A stretch of 43,137 nucleotides of DNA from an uncultured Mycobacteriales bacterium (GTDB lineage Bacteria > Actinomycetota > Actinomycetes > Mycobacteriales > CADCTP01), in NCBI GenBank assembly GCA_902805565.1, contig CADCTP010000128.1, positions 1 to 43,137 of the forward strand. The letters run 5' to 3'. Positions within the stretch are counted from its first letter, which is position 1, and every line of letters starts with the position of its first letter. The notes under the pieces were generated by a model. The model had not been told where the DNA came from. It saw only the letters and a list, made by a program, of their open reading frames with translations, and did no database searches. The position numbers and the translations under genes are program-made. Positions 32,732 to 41,092 of this stretch are shown here, one piece after another.

Positions 32732-34045
32732 ATGACGGCGACATCCGACCGCACGTCCGAGGCCCCGGTCACCCTGACCGAGGACCAGCCGCGGACGCTG
32801 GGGTTCACCGACCAGCTCGGCCTGTGGGCGAACCTGGGGATCAGCCTGCTCATCCCGGTCACCGCGACCTTCCTGGTGGTGCCGGGGCAGTCGTTCGTCG
32901 CCACCGTGGCCGCGATCGTCGCCGGCACCGTGATCGGCTGCGTGCTGCTCGGCCTGGTCGCCCGGGCCGGCGCGGTCACCGGCGCGCCGACGATGGTGCT
33001 GCTGCGCGGCCTGCTCGGCCGCTCCGGGTCGTACGGGCCGACGGTGCTCAACCTGCTGCAGTGCGTGGGCTGGGCGACGTACGAGATCTGGATCATCTCC
33101 TACGCCGCCCACGCGGTCTGGGACGACCTGCCGCGCTGGGTGTACGTGCTGATCGCCGGGGTGATCGCGACCCTGATGGCGCTGCGGCCGCTGGGGTCGG
33201 TGCGGCTGCTCAAGCGGATCGCCGTCGTCGCGGTGGTGGCCTGCTCGGCGTACTTCATGATCGAGACGCTCCGCCGGCCGCTGGGCGACCTCACCGAGGG
33301 CGGCTTCACCGGCTTCTGGACGTCGATGGACCTGGTCATCGCGCTGCCGGTGTCCTGGATCCCGTTGGTCGCCGACTACTCCCGGTTCAGCCGGTCGCCG
33401 CGGGCCGCCGGCCTCGGCACCGCGCTGGGGTACGCCGCCTCCAGCGCGGTGTTCTTCCTGCTCGGAGTGCTGGCGCTGCGCGCGTACGCCGGGGCCGACC
33501 AGGACGTCATCGGGGCGCTGCTGGCCGTCCCGGCCGGGGCGCTCGCGCTGGTCATCCTGGCCACCGGCGAGGTGGACGAGGCGTTCGCCAACATCTACTC
33601 GACCGCGACGTCCGGGCAGAACCTGGTCCCGAAGGCCGACCGGCGGGTGCTGGCGGTGCTCGTCGGCGGGGTGGCGACGCTGCTCGCGCTGGCCGTCGAC
33701 GGCGGCGCGTACGAGCCGTTCCTGTTCCTGATCGGGTCGGTGTTCGTTCCGCTGGCCGCGACGCTGGTGGTGGACTTCGCGCTGTCCCGCGGCCGGTACG
33801 ACACCTCGGACGCCGCGCCGGCCCGGTGGGCGATGCTGGTGCCGTGGGTGGCCGGGTTCGTCGCCTACCAGCTGACCGCGCCGACGATCCTGGCCGACTG
33901 GGCGTCCTGGGAGGGCTTCTGGCGGGACGCGCAGGACCTGCTCGGCGTCTCCCCGACCAACGGCTTCTCCGCCTCCCTGGTCGCCCTGGCCGTCGCCGGC
34001 CTCCTCACCCCGGTCGCCCGGAAGGTCGCTACTGTCCGGTCGTGA
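32732..34045 (+). CDS. cytX: NCS1-family hydroxymethylpyrimidine/thiamine-precursor transporter (CytX-like)
   Basis: 437 residues and about 12 membrane helices. The NCS1 (cytosine/purine permease) pattern is seen in LGLWANLGISLLIPVTATFL, VLLRGLLGRSGSYGPTVLN, LPVSWIPLVADYSRFSRSP and SGQNLVPKADRRVLA. Control by a TPP riboswitch directly before the ATG is the key evidence that the substrate is a thiamine precursor, as for CytX. The TenA pair at 9-10 kb would process related pyrimidines. The stop overlaps the GTG of the next gene (GTGA), although that gene also has its own -10 hexamer. Confidence 0.9.
   Translation: MTATSDRTSEAPVTLTEDQPRTLGFTDQLGLWANLGISLLIPVTATFLVVPGQSFVATVAAIVAGTVIGCVLLGLVARAGAVTGAPTMVLLRGLLGRSGSYGPTVLNLLQCVGWATYEIWIISYAAHAVWDDLPRWVYVLIAGVIATLMALRPLGSVRLLKRIAVVAVVACSAYFMIETLRRPLGDLTEGGFTGFWTSMDLVIALPVSWIPLVADYSRFSRSPRAAGLGTALGYAASSAVFFLLGVLALRAYAGADQDVIGALLAVPAGALALVILATGEVDEAFANIYSTATSGQNLVPKADRRVLAVLVGGVATLLALAVDGGAYEPFLFLIGSVFVPLAATLVVDFALSRGRYDTSDAAPARWAMLVPWVAGFVAYQLTAPTILADWASWEGFWRDAQDLLGVSPTNGFSASLVALAVAGLLTPVARKVATVRS
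34030..34035 (+). promoter_or_regulatory. -10 element TACTGT, 6 nt before GTG 34042
   Basis: It lies inside the end of cytX and could give the next gene riboswitch-independent leaderless expression. Confidence 0.45.
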
Positions 34046-34566
34046 GCTTCTCCCGGTGGTGGTCGACCCGACCGTGGCCGGTCTGGTTCGTGACCCTGCT
34101 GGCCTCGCTGGTCGCCCTGGCCTTGATGTTCGCCTGGATCTACCACGAGGACGACGACCTGCCGATCGGTCCGGTCATGCTGGGTCTCGCCCCGGTGCTC
34201 GCGGTCGGCGAGACGGTCCACCTGGCGGTCCGCCGGCGGCGGGAGCGGGCCGCCGGTGTGTTCGAGCTGCGGCTGGACGCCCGCGAGGCGATGGCCGGCG
34301 GCGGGATCCCGGCGGATCCGCGGGTCCGCGCCGAGATGTGGCGGATGCTGCCGGCCGCCCGGCAGGCGGTGCGCCCACAGGCGCGGTGGCTGTCGGTCGT
34401 GCCCGGGCTGCTGGCCGTGAGCCAGCTGTTCGTCGCGCTGGACGACCCGCGGCACTGGCTCCTGGCCGTCTTCCTCGCCGCCATCGCGGTCGCCGGTCCC
34501 GCCTGGTACCCGCGGCAGCGGAGGCGGTTGGAGGAGCTGGAGCACGCCCTACGATCCGGCGCATGA
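34042..34566 (+). CDS. Hypothetical membrane protein
   Basis: 174 residues. About four hydrophobic helices are visible: PVWFVTLLASLVALALMFAW (about 13-32), PVMLGLAPVLAVGETVHLA (about 43-61), WLSVVPGLLAVSQLFVAL (about 115-132) and WLLAVFLAAIAVAGPAWY (about 138-155). The central part (about 63-112) and the C-terminus are cytoplasmic and rich in Arg. No family is recognised. The start GTG overlaps the cytX stop and the gene itself overlaps the next ATG (ATGA), so a short operon is possible. A TACTGT hexamer 6 nt before the start suggests an extra internal promoter. Confidence 0.7.
   Translation: MSFSRWWSTRPWPVWFVTLLASLVALALMFAWIYHEDDDLPIGPVMLGLAPVLAVGETVHLAVRRRRERAAGVFELRLDAREAMAGGGIPADPRVRAEMWRMLPAARQAVRPQARWLSVVPGLLAVSQLFVALDDPRHWLLAVFLAAIAVAGPAWYPRQRRRLEELEHALRSGA
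34550..34555 (+). promoter_or_regulatory. -10 element TACGAT, 7 nt before ATG 34563
   Basis: It lies within the end of the membrane-protein gene. It fits the leaderless pattern of the window. Confidence 0.4.
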
Positions 34567-34781
34567 GCGTGCTCACCGAGAAGGAGTTCGCGGCCGGCGA
34601 GGCGTACGGGATCGAGCCGCGCTGCCGGGCCGAGGCGCACGAGGCCGGCGGCGGGACGATCAACCCGCGGTTCCCCGGCTTCGACCCGCAGTTCCTCCGG
34701 CTCCGGCCGCACCGGATCGTCACCTGGGGCGTCGAGGTGCCCTCATCGGTGGACCGCGGCGCGTACGGGCGGGACGTCTGA
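34563..34781 (+). CDS. Small hypothetical protein; C-terminal half resembles the end of PPOX-type flavoproteins
   Basis: 72 residues. The last ~40, GFDPQFLRLRPHRIVTWGVE and the following SSVDRGAYGRDV, resemble the C-terminal strand and tail of pyridoxamine-phosphate-oxidase-fold proteins. The first ~30 (MSVLTEKEFAAGEAYGIEP) match nothing I recognise. It is far too short for the complete fold (usually 130 residues or more), so it may be a truncated gene or an unrelated small protein. ATG overlaps the upstream stop and its own stop overlaps a CTG that probably starts the next gene. Family likeness is low-confidence. Confidence 0.5.
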   Translation: MSVLTEKEFAAGEAYGIEPRCRAEAHEAGGGTINPRFPGFDPQFLRLRPHRIVTWGVEVPSSVDRGAYGRDV

Positions 34782-35926
34782 GCCCGACCTGGCCCCAGGT
34801 CGTCGCCCGGCGGCTGGAGCGGCAGTTCCTGGCCGCCCCCGGGCCGGGACCGGCCGAGGTGGTCGCGGCGATGTGCGGCGCGCACGCCCAGATCGCGACG
34901 GCCGGGGAGCTGTCGGTCGGGCTGCGGCTGGCCGGCGCGGTCCGGGACGACGTGCGCCGGGCGGTGTGGGAGGACCGGACGCTGGTCCGGACCTTCGGCC
35001 CGCGCGGGACCGTGCACCTGCTGACCACCCGGGACCTTCCGATGTGGACCGGGGCGCTGTCCGCGCTGGACCGGCCGCTGCCGTCGTTCGACCGGTCGGT
35101 GCGGCTCACCCCGGACGAGGTCGACCAGGTCGTCGCGGGCATCGCCACGGTGCTGGCCGACGCGGCGCTGACCGTCGACGACCTGACCGAGGCGCTGGCC
35201 GAGGAGGTCGGGCCGTGGGCGGTCGAGCGGACCATGCCGGCCTTCCAGCAGCTCTGGCCGCGCTGGCGGATGGCGGTGGACGTCGCGGCCAACCGGGGCG
35301 CGCTGTGCTTCGGCCCGGACTCCGGCCGGAAGGTCACCTACACCAACCCGCACCGGTGGCTGCCCGGCTTCACCCCGATGCCGGGGCCGGCGGCCGAGCG
35401 GCTGCTGCTGCGCCGCTACTTGGCGACGTACGGGCCGGCGACCGCGGCCCACGTCGGCCGGTGGCTGAGCGCGCCGGCGGGCTGGGCCGACCGGGTGGTC
35501 GCGGCCGCGGCGGCGGCCGGGGAGATCGAGCCGGTGCGGGTCGGCGCCTGGACCGGCTGGCTGCCGGCCGGTGACCTGGCGGTCCCGGACACCGCGCCGT
35601 CCGGCGTGCGGCTGCTGCCGTACTTCGACGCGTACGGGGTCGGCTGCCACCCGCGGGACCTCGTCTTCCCCGGCCGGGCGGCCGACCGGGCGCTCAACCG
35701 CGGCCAGGCCGGCAACTACCCGGTCCTGCTGGTCGACGGCACGGTGGCCGGGGTCTGGCACCAGAAGCGCGCCGGCCGGTTCCTCGACGTCACCGTCGAG
35801 CCGCTGGACCCGCCGGCCCCGGCCCGGCGGCGGGAGCTGACCGAGCAGGCCGAGCGGGTCGCCGCGTTCCAGGGGCTGACCCCGCGGCTCACCATCGGGC
35901 CGGTCACGGTCGGCCCGCACGCCTAG
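34778..35926 (+). CDS. AlkZ-like winged-helix DNA-binding protein (HTH_42), probable CTG start
   Basis: 382 residues if translation starts at CTG 34778, which overlaps the previous stop (CTGA); 355 from GTG 34859. The longer form is preferred: it restores the family's N-terminal helix (WPQVVARRLERQFL) and puts the motif HAQ at residues 36-38, where AlkZ has its catalytic Gln-x-Gln (37/39). No ATG, GTG or TTG lies in frame between. Other marks are RTFGPRGTVHLLTTRDL, three winged-helix repeats, LLPYFDAYGVG and GVWHQKRAGR. HTH_42 proteins include glycosylases that remove bulky or crosslinked alkyl lesions and serve as self-resistance in antibiotic producers. It ends 9 bp from the convergent PKS gene. 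Confidence 0.85.
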   Translation: MSPTWPQVVARRLERQFLAAPGPGPAEVVAAMCGAHAQIATAGELSVGLRLAGAVRDDVRRAVWEDRTLVRTFGPRGTVHLLTTRDLPMWTGALSALDRPLPSFDRSVRLTPDEVDQVVAGIATVLADAALTVDDLTEALAEEVGPWAVERTMPAFQQLWPRWRMAVDVAANRGALCFGPDSGRKVTYTNPHRWLPGFTPMPGPAAERLLLRRYLATYGPATAAHVGRWLSAPAGWADRVVAAAAAAGEIEPVRVGAWTGWLPAGDLAVPDTAPSGVRLLPYFDAYGVGCHPRDLVFPGRAADRALNRGQAGNYPVLLVDGTVAGVWHQKRAGRFLDVTVEPLDPPAPARRRELTEQAERVAAFQGLTPRLTIGPVTVGPHA

Positions 35927-35935
35927 CGACGCCCC

Positions 35936-38900
35936 TCACGTGCCCGGCCCCGGCGGCACCGGGCCGGGCGCCGCGTCCGGGTCGGGCACCAGCCGCAGCG
36001 CCACCGAGCCGGCGTGGAAGGCGCGCAGGCCGTCCACGGTGCACACCAGGTCGGCGACCAGCTCCGGCTCCGCGCCGGCCCGCAGCTCCCGGACGAACAC
36101 CTCGTAGACCAGCTCCCGGGACGCCGGCGTCACCTGCCCGCGGCAGCGCATCCGGTACGGCCGCTCCGGCACCGGCTCGAACAGCCAGCCGTCCCGGTCC
36201 AGCGTGCAGCCCAACCCGGCCAGGTAGAACGACATCGCCTGGAAGCAGCCCTCGAACATCAGGCTGCCCGGCATGCACGGGTCGTTGTGGAAGTGGCCGG
36301 CGAAGAACCAGTCGTTGTCCGCGACCGCCGTCCGGGCCCGCAGGTAGCCGCGCCCCCACGGGCCGCCCAGCGGGTCCAGGTCGGTCACCTCGTCCAGCAG
36401 CAGCAGGTCCCCGTCGCAGACCCGGGGCGTACGCAGGTGCTCCAGGGTCGGCTCCCAGCCCGGGCCGAAGCACTCCAGCGGCTTGCCGTCGGCGAACGCC
36501 CGCACCTCGTCCCGGCCGAACGACCGCGCCGCGGGCACCAGCACCGGCGGGTCCACCCGGCCGCCGGCCGGCGGGTCCGCCGCCGGGGTCCACAGCAGAC
36601 CGTCCGTCCCGGCCAGCTCGGCGTCGGTGAAGAAGCCGGCCTGGGCGGAGCGGAGGCTCAGCCGGCGCTCGGTGCCGACGTGGCAGTCGTACCGGAAGAA
36701 GAACAGGCGGATGCCGTCGTACTCGGCGTGCCCGTCGATCGCGATGTCGAAGCGGAGGGTCTCGCCGACCTTGGCGACCGGGCCGTGGAAGGTCAGCTCG
36801 GCGCCGAGCAGCCGGTAGACCCGCTCGCCCCGGTTGAGCAGGTCGACGCCGAGCCAGCTGATCAGCAGCAGGTCGGCCTGCCCGGCCTCCATCATCACGC
36901 CCGCCGGCATCCGGCCGGCGTGGTCCAGATACCAGGAGTCGGGGCGGACGTCGGTCTCGGTGGACATCGAGCCGGTCCCCATCGTGGCCGGCTCCGCATC
37001 GATGGCGGTCACCCGGTCGGCCAGCAGCATCGGCGGGGCCGGCATCCGGGTCTGCCGCCGGTACGCGTCCTGGGCGGCGAAGGCGGGTCCGAAGAGGACG
37101 GAGAGGTCGCCGGTGGACCCGTACTCGAGCTGCTGCCGATCCAGCACCGGCACCCGGGCCAGGTCCACCGGCCGGGCACCGGGGTGCGGTACCGGCCGCT
37201 GCGCCGCGGCCCGGACCGGGAGCTCGCCCGCGGGTTCGTCCGTGCCGGCCGGGGTCCCGCGGGCGGGCGCGTCGGTTCCGGTGGCCGTCCGGGTCCGGGC
37301 CGGGTCCGCGGGGCCGGTGCCGGTCGGGTCGACGAGGCCGGCCAGGCCGGCCCGCAAGGTCAGGTAGCGCTCGTGGACGGCGGCCTGTCGGGCCAGGAAG
37401 TCGGCGTGCACCTCGGCGATCCGCCGGTGCTCCAGCACCGCCACCCCGGCCCCGACGGGCGTCGCGGGGGCCGGCCGCAGCGGGAGCAGGTGCAGCGCGG
37501 GGAGGTGGACCGGGACGGGGACCGTGCGGGTGGGGGCGGGCGCCGGGAGGTGCGCCGCGTCCAGGCCGTCCAGGTACGCCGCCGCGTCCACCGGCACCCC
37601 CGCCGCCAGCAGTTCCGCCACCGCCCCGGCCACCCCGGACCCGCCGTCCAGCGCGACCGCCACGTGCTCCCGGTCGCCGAGCGTCGCGCCGATCCAGTCC
37701 GTGCACAGCCGCCGCGGCCCGTGCTCGACGAACACCCGTACCCCGTCCTCCCAGGCCAGCCGTACGGTCGCCGCGAAGTCCATGGTCCCCATCGCCTGGC
37801 TGGTGAGCGCGTCCGCGCAGGCGTCCGGCGACGGGTCGTACGACCGGACCTCTCCGCAGGTGTAGAGCCGCGGCCCCGGGACGGTGTCGTGCCGGTTGAG
37901 CCGCCGCCACTCGTCCCGGACCTCGCGGGTCTCCGGCACGTGCACCGCCAGGTCGTACGGGACCCGCAGCGCGTATCCCGGCAGCCGGGCCAGCACCTCG
38001 GCGAGCCGGTCCGCGTGCCCGCCGACCACGCAGGACGCCGGCGCGTTCACCGCCACCAGGTGCGTCCCCGGCAGCAGCGCGGCCCGGACCTCCGCCGCCG
38101 GCGCGCCGACCAGCCAGGTCGCCCAGTCGCCGGGCGGGATCCCGTCCCGCGCCCAGGCCCGCCGCACCGCCCGGAACTCGCCGGCCACCTCGCGGCTGAA
38201 CATCCCGGCCGCGGTGAGCGCCGCCACGTGCCCGGCCACGTCCCCGGGCCAGATGCCCAGCGCGACCAGCGCGGCCGACTCGCCGGCCGAGTAGCCGAGC
38301 ACGGCGTCCGGCCGCAGCCCGAGCACGTCCCGGCTGATCCGCGCGTGCACCACCGACAGCACCCCGGAGCCCCAGATGCGGTCGGCGACCGGCACCTCGG
38401 CCGCGGGATCGCCGTACGCCCAGCCGGTCATCCGGCGCACCAGCCCCGGCCGGTCGGTCAGCCCGCCGGTGCCGCGGGCGAGCAGCAGCTCCCGGCCCAT
38501 CTCGGGATAGGCGGAGATGCCCCCGGCGAAGACGTACGCCAGCCGGCCGGCGACCGGTCGGTCCCGGAACGCGACGCCGGCCGGGCCGAGGGCCTCGCCG
38601 GCCAGCCAGGCCGCGGCGGCGGTACGGCGGGCGTCGAGGTCCGCGGGGTCGGCCAGCACCACCAGCCGGGCCGGGCCGTCCCCGCCCTCGCGGCCGGCCC
38701 GGGCCGCGGCGACCGCGGCGGCCCGGTCGGCACCCGAGTAGACGTGCGGGCGGGCGGGGCGGCGGGCGACCCAGCCGACCGTACGGCCGGCGCGCAGCCG
38801 GACCCGGCCACCGGGCAGGCCGGTCGAGTCGACCCGGACCTCCGCGGTCCGCGCGTCCAGCGCCGCCGCCGCGGCCGCGCCGGCCCGCGCGACCGCCTGG

Positions 38901-41086
38901 TGCCGCAGGCAGAGCACCGCCGCCACCACGTCGAGCAGCCCCCGGGCCGCCTGCGCCGTCCCGACCAGCTCCCCGGTGTCGATCCCACCCGGCCCGAAGG
39001 ACAGGTCCGCCGCCGCCTCGGTCACCCGGTCCTCGGGGTCGGCGCCGATCCTGACGTCCTCGAGCAGGGCCAGGATGTCCTGGCCGGCACGGCGGGCGTC
39101 GGACTCCCGGCGCAGGACCAGGGCCACGGCGGCGTCGGTGGTCCGTACGGTCCGGCCCAGGGCGGCCTGCGCGGCCCGGTGCACCGGCTCGTCGACGGCG
39201 TCGACCGCGCCGACCACCACCGCGTCCGCCTCGCCGCGGCGCAGCGCCCCGGCGGCCAGCGACAGCGCCAGCACCCCGGACGCCTCCTCGGCCAGCACCG
39301 CGAACCCGGGGCCGGTCAGGTCGAGCTGGGAGTTGATCCGGTTGACCACCAGGTTCGGCATCGAGCCGAGGACGTCGACCGCCTCCATCACCGGGGCGAC
39401 CGCGTCGGCCTGCCCCGCCGCGACGTGCTCGCGGGTGCGGAACCGGGACGGCTCGGGGTCCACCGCCATCCCGAGCACCACCATCGTCCGCGGTCCGGCC
39501 AGGTCCAGCCCGGCGGCGGCCTCCCGCGCCGCCTCCAGGACCAGGGTCTGCTGCCCGAGCGCCCGGGTGAGGTCGCGCGGCGGGAACCGCAGCCCGGCCA
39601 GCGCGACGTCCACGCTCCGCGCCGGATCGCCGGTGCCGGCCGCCCCGTCCGCCCGGTCGGCCGCGCCGGCCCCGTCGAAGAGCAGCCGCCGCAGGTCCAC
39701 CGCGCTGGCCCCGCCCGCCACCCGGGCCCCCACCGCCACCACCGCCACCGCCTCGGCCGCCGGCCCGGTCCCGGCCGCGTGGCCGTACGGTCCGGCGGTG
39801 GGCATCGGGGCGGCCCACCCGGCCGTGCCGGGGTCGCCCGCGTCCACCACCAGGTGGGCGTTGTTCCCGCCGAACCCGAACGAGCTCAGCGCCGCCCGCC
39901 GCCGCCCCGTCCACTCCTCGGCCTCGGTGACCACCCGCAGGCCGGTCCCGGTCAGCGCCGGCAGCGGCTCGGTCAGGCCCGGCGTCGGCGGCCGCACCCC
40001 GGCCTCCATCGCGGCCAGGATCTTCAGCAGCCCGGCCAGCCCGGCGACGGCGAACGAGTGCCCGAAGTTCGCCTTCACCGACCCGATCGGCAGCCCGCCG
40101 CCCGGGAACACCCCGGCCATGCTGCGCACCTCGGCCGCGTCGCCGAGCGCGGTCCCGGTGGCGTGGCACTCGACCAGCGAGACCGTCCCCGGGTCCACCC
40201 CCGCCGACGCGTACGCCGAGCGCATCGCCCGCCGCTGCCCGTCCTCGGACGGGGTGAGCAGCCCGGCCGCCCGGCCGTCGTTGGACAGCCCGATCCCGGA
40301 GATCACGCCGAGCACCGGTGTCCCGGCGGCGCGGGCGTCGGCCAGCCGCATCAGCGCGACCGCCGCGGCCCCCTGCGCCGGCAGCAGCCCGTCGGCGTCC
40401 CGCTGGAACGGCCGGCTCCGCCCGGTCGGGCTCATCGCGCCGACCGCCCGGAACGCCAGGTGCAGCAGCAGCGTGTCGGTGCCGTTCACGCCGCCGGCCA
40501 GCATGAGGTCGGCGGACCGGTCGTGCAGCCGGTCGCAGGCCAGCTTCAGCGCGTACAGGGAGGAGGCGCAGGCGGCCTCGACGGCGTAGCCGCCGGCGGA
40601 CAGGCCCAGCGCGCGCGCCGCCAGCTGCGCGGACAGCCCGGCCATGAAGTGGTTGCGCGGGTCGACCGGCGCCCCGCCCAGCCACACCGACTCGGCGAAC
40701 CGGGCCATCCCGGTCGACGGCGACGCCAGGATCCCCAGCACCAGGCCGGCCCGCCGGCCCGGCGCCACCCCGAGCCCCGCCTCGGCCAGCGCGGACCGCC
40801 CCGAGTGCAGCACCCAGTGCACGAACGGGTCCAACCCGGCCAGCTCGTCCCGGGCCAGCAGCAGCCCGGCCGGGTCGAGCGCGAAGTCCCGGACGAAGCC
40901 CCCCACGTCACCGAGCGGCCGCTCGGTCCCCACCGGCGTGTACGGCCGGGGCAGCTCCCAGCGCTCCTCCGGCGCCGGCCCGAGGCTGACCACCCCGGAC
41001 AGGACGTTGCGGCCGAAGGTGACCGGGTCGGCCGCGCCGGGCAGCGCGCAGCCGCGGCCGACGACGGCGATCGGTTCGAAGGACAC
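35936..41086 (-). CDS. PUFA-synthase-like type I PKS: KS-CLF-AT-DH-DH
   Basis: 1716 residues. Ketosynthase, about 1-420: Cys173 (VEAACASSLYAL), His308 (ECHATGT), His343 (KANFGHS). A KS-like chain-length-factor domain, about 490-770, has Glu in place of the Cys (FAVLAEEASGVLAL, 595-608), as in PfaC CLF domains. Acyltransferase, about 845-1170, with Ser933 in GYSAGES. A Pro/Ala/Thr-rich linker, about 1180-1305. Two FabA-type dehydratase halves: about 1310-1500 (HAGRMPAGVMMEAGQADLLL) and 1515-1716 (NDWFFAGHFHNDPCMPG, His1598). There is no ACP, KR or ER. The order combines PfaC (KS-CLF-DH-DH) with an AT, as in omega-3 PUFA or related secondary-lipid synthases. It must work with ACPs of the partner PKS upstream, 6 bp away. 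The product is unknown. Confidence 0.93.
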   Translation of the reverse strand: MSFEPIAVVGRGCALPGAADPVTFGRNVLSGVVSLGPAPEERWELPRPYTPVGTERPLGDVGGFVRDFALDPAGLLLARDELAGLDPFVHWVLHSGRSALAEAGLGVAPGRRAGLVLGILASPSTGMARFAESVWLGGAPVDPRNHFMAGLSAQLAARALGLSAGGYAVEAACASSLYALKLACDRLHDRSADLMLAGGVNGTDTLLLHLAFRAVGAMSPTGRSRPFQRDADGLLPAQGAAAVALMRLADARAAGTPVLGVISGIGLSNDGRAAGLLTPSEDGQRRAMRSAYASAGVDPGTVSLVECHATGTALGDAAEVRSMAGVFPGGGLPIGSVKANFGHSFAVAGLAGLLKILAAMEAGVRPPTPGLTEPLPALTGTGLRVVTEAEEWTGRRRAALSSFGFGGNNAHLVVDAGDPGTAGWAAPMPTAGPYGHAAGTGPAAEAVAVVAVGARVAGGASAVDLRRLLFDGAGAADRADGAAGTGDPARSVDVALAGLRFPPRDLTRALGQQTLVLEAAREAAAGLDLAGPRTMVVLGMAVDPEPSRFRTREHVAAGQADAVAPVMEAVDVLGSMPNLVVNRINSQLDLTGPGFAVLAEEASGVLALSLAAGALRRGEADAVVVGAVDAVDEPVHRAAQAALGRTVRTTDAAVALVLRRESDARRAGQDILALLEDVRIGADPEDRVTEAAADLSFGPGGIDTGELVGTAQAARGLLDVVAAVLCLRHQAVARAGAAAAAALDARTAEVRVDSTGLPGGRVRLRAGRTVGWVARRPARPHVYSGADRAAAVAAARAGREGGDGPARLVVLADPADLDARRTAAAAWLAGEALGPAGVAFRDRPVAGRLAYVFAGGISAYPEMGRELLLARGTGGLTDRPGLVRRMTGWAYGDPAAEVPVADRIWGSGVLSVVHARISRDVLGLRPDAVLGYSAGESAALVALGIWPGDVAGHVAALTAAGMFSREVAGEFRAVRRAWARDGIPPGDWATWLVGAPAAEVRAALLPGTHLVAVNAPASCVVGGHADRLAEVLARLPGYALRVPYDLAVHVPETREVRDEWRRLNRHDTVPGPRLYTCGEVRSYDPSPDACADALTSQAMGTMDFAATVRLAWEDGVRVFVEHGPRRLCTDWIGATLGDREHVAVALDGGSGVAGAVAELLAAGVPVDAAAYLDGLDAAHLPAPAPTRTVPVPVHLPALHLLPLRPAPATPVGAGVAVLEHRRIAEVHADFLARQAAVHERYLTLRAGLAGLVDPTGTGPADPARTRTATGTDAPARGTPAGTDEPAGELPVRAAAQRPVPHPGARPVDLARVPVLDRQQLEYGSTGDLSVLFGPAFAAQDAYRRQTRMPAPPMLLADRVTAIDAEPATMGTGSMSTETDVRPDSWYLDHAGRMPAGVMMEAGQADLLLISWLGVDLLNRGERVYRLLGAELTFHGPVAKVGETLRFDIAIDGHAEYDGIRLFFFRYDCHVGTERRLSLRSAQAGFFTDAELAGTDGLLWTPAADPPAGGRVDPPVLVPAARSFGRDEVRAFADGKPLECFGPGWEPTLEHLRTPRVCDGDLLLLDEVTDLDPLGGPWGRGYLRARTAVADNDWFFAGHFHNDPCMPGSLMFEGCFQAMSFYLAGLGCTLDRDGWLFEPVPERPYRMRCRGQVTPASRELVYEVFVRELRAGAEPELVADLVCTVDGLRAFHAGSVALRLVPDPDAAPGPVPPGPGT

Positions 41087-41092
41087 GCGTGC

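Noticed and set aside
35904-40685. A very long minus-strand open frame (about 1593 codons) overlapping the PKS gene
   Set aside because: Its translation is low-complexity Arg/Gly/Ala/Pro sequence in the wrong frame. The overlapping frame has clear KS, AT and DH motifs. Long shadow frames are expected at this GC content.
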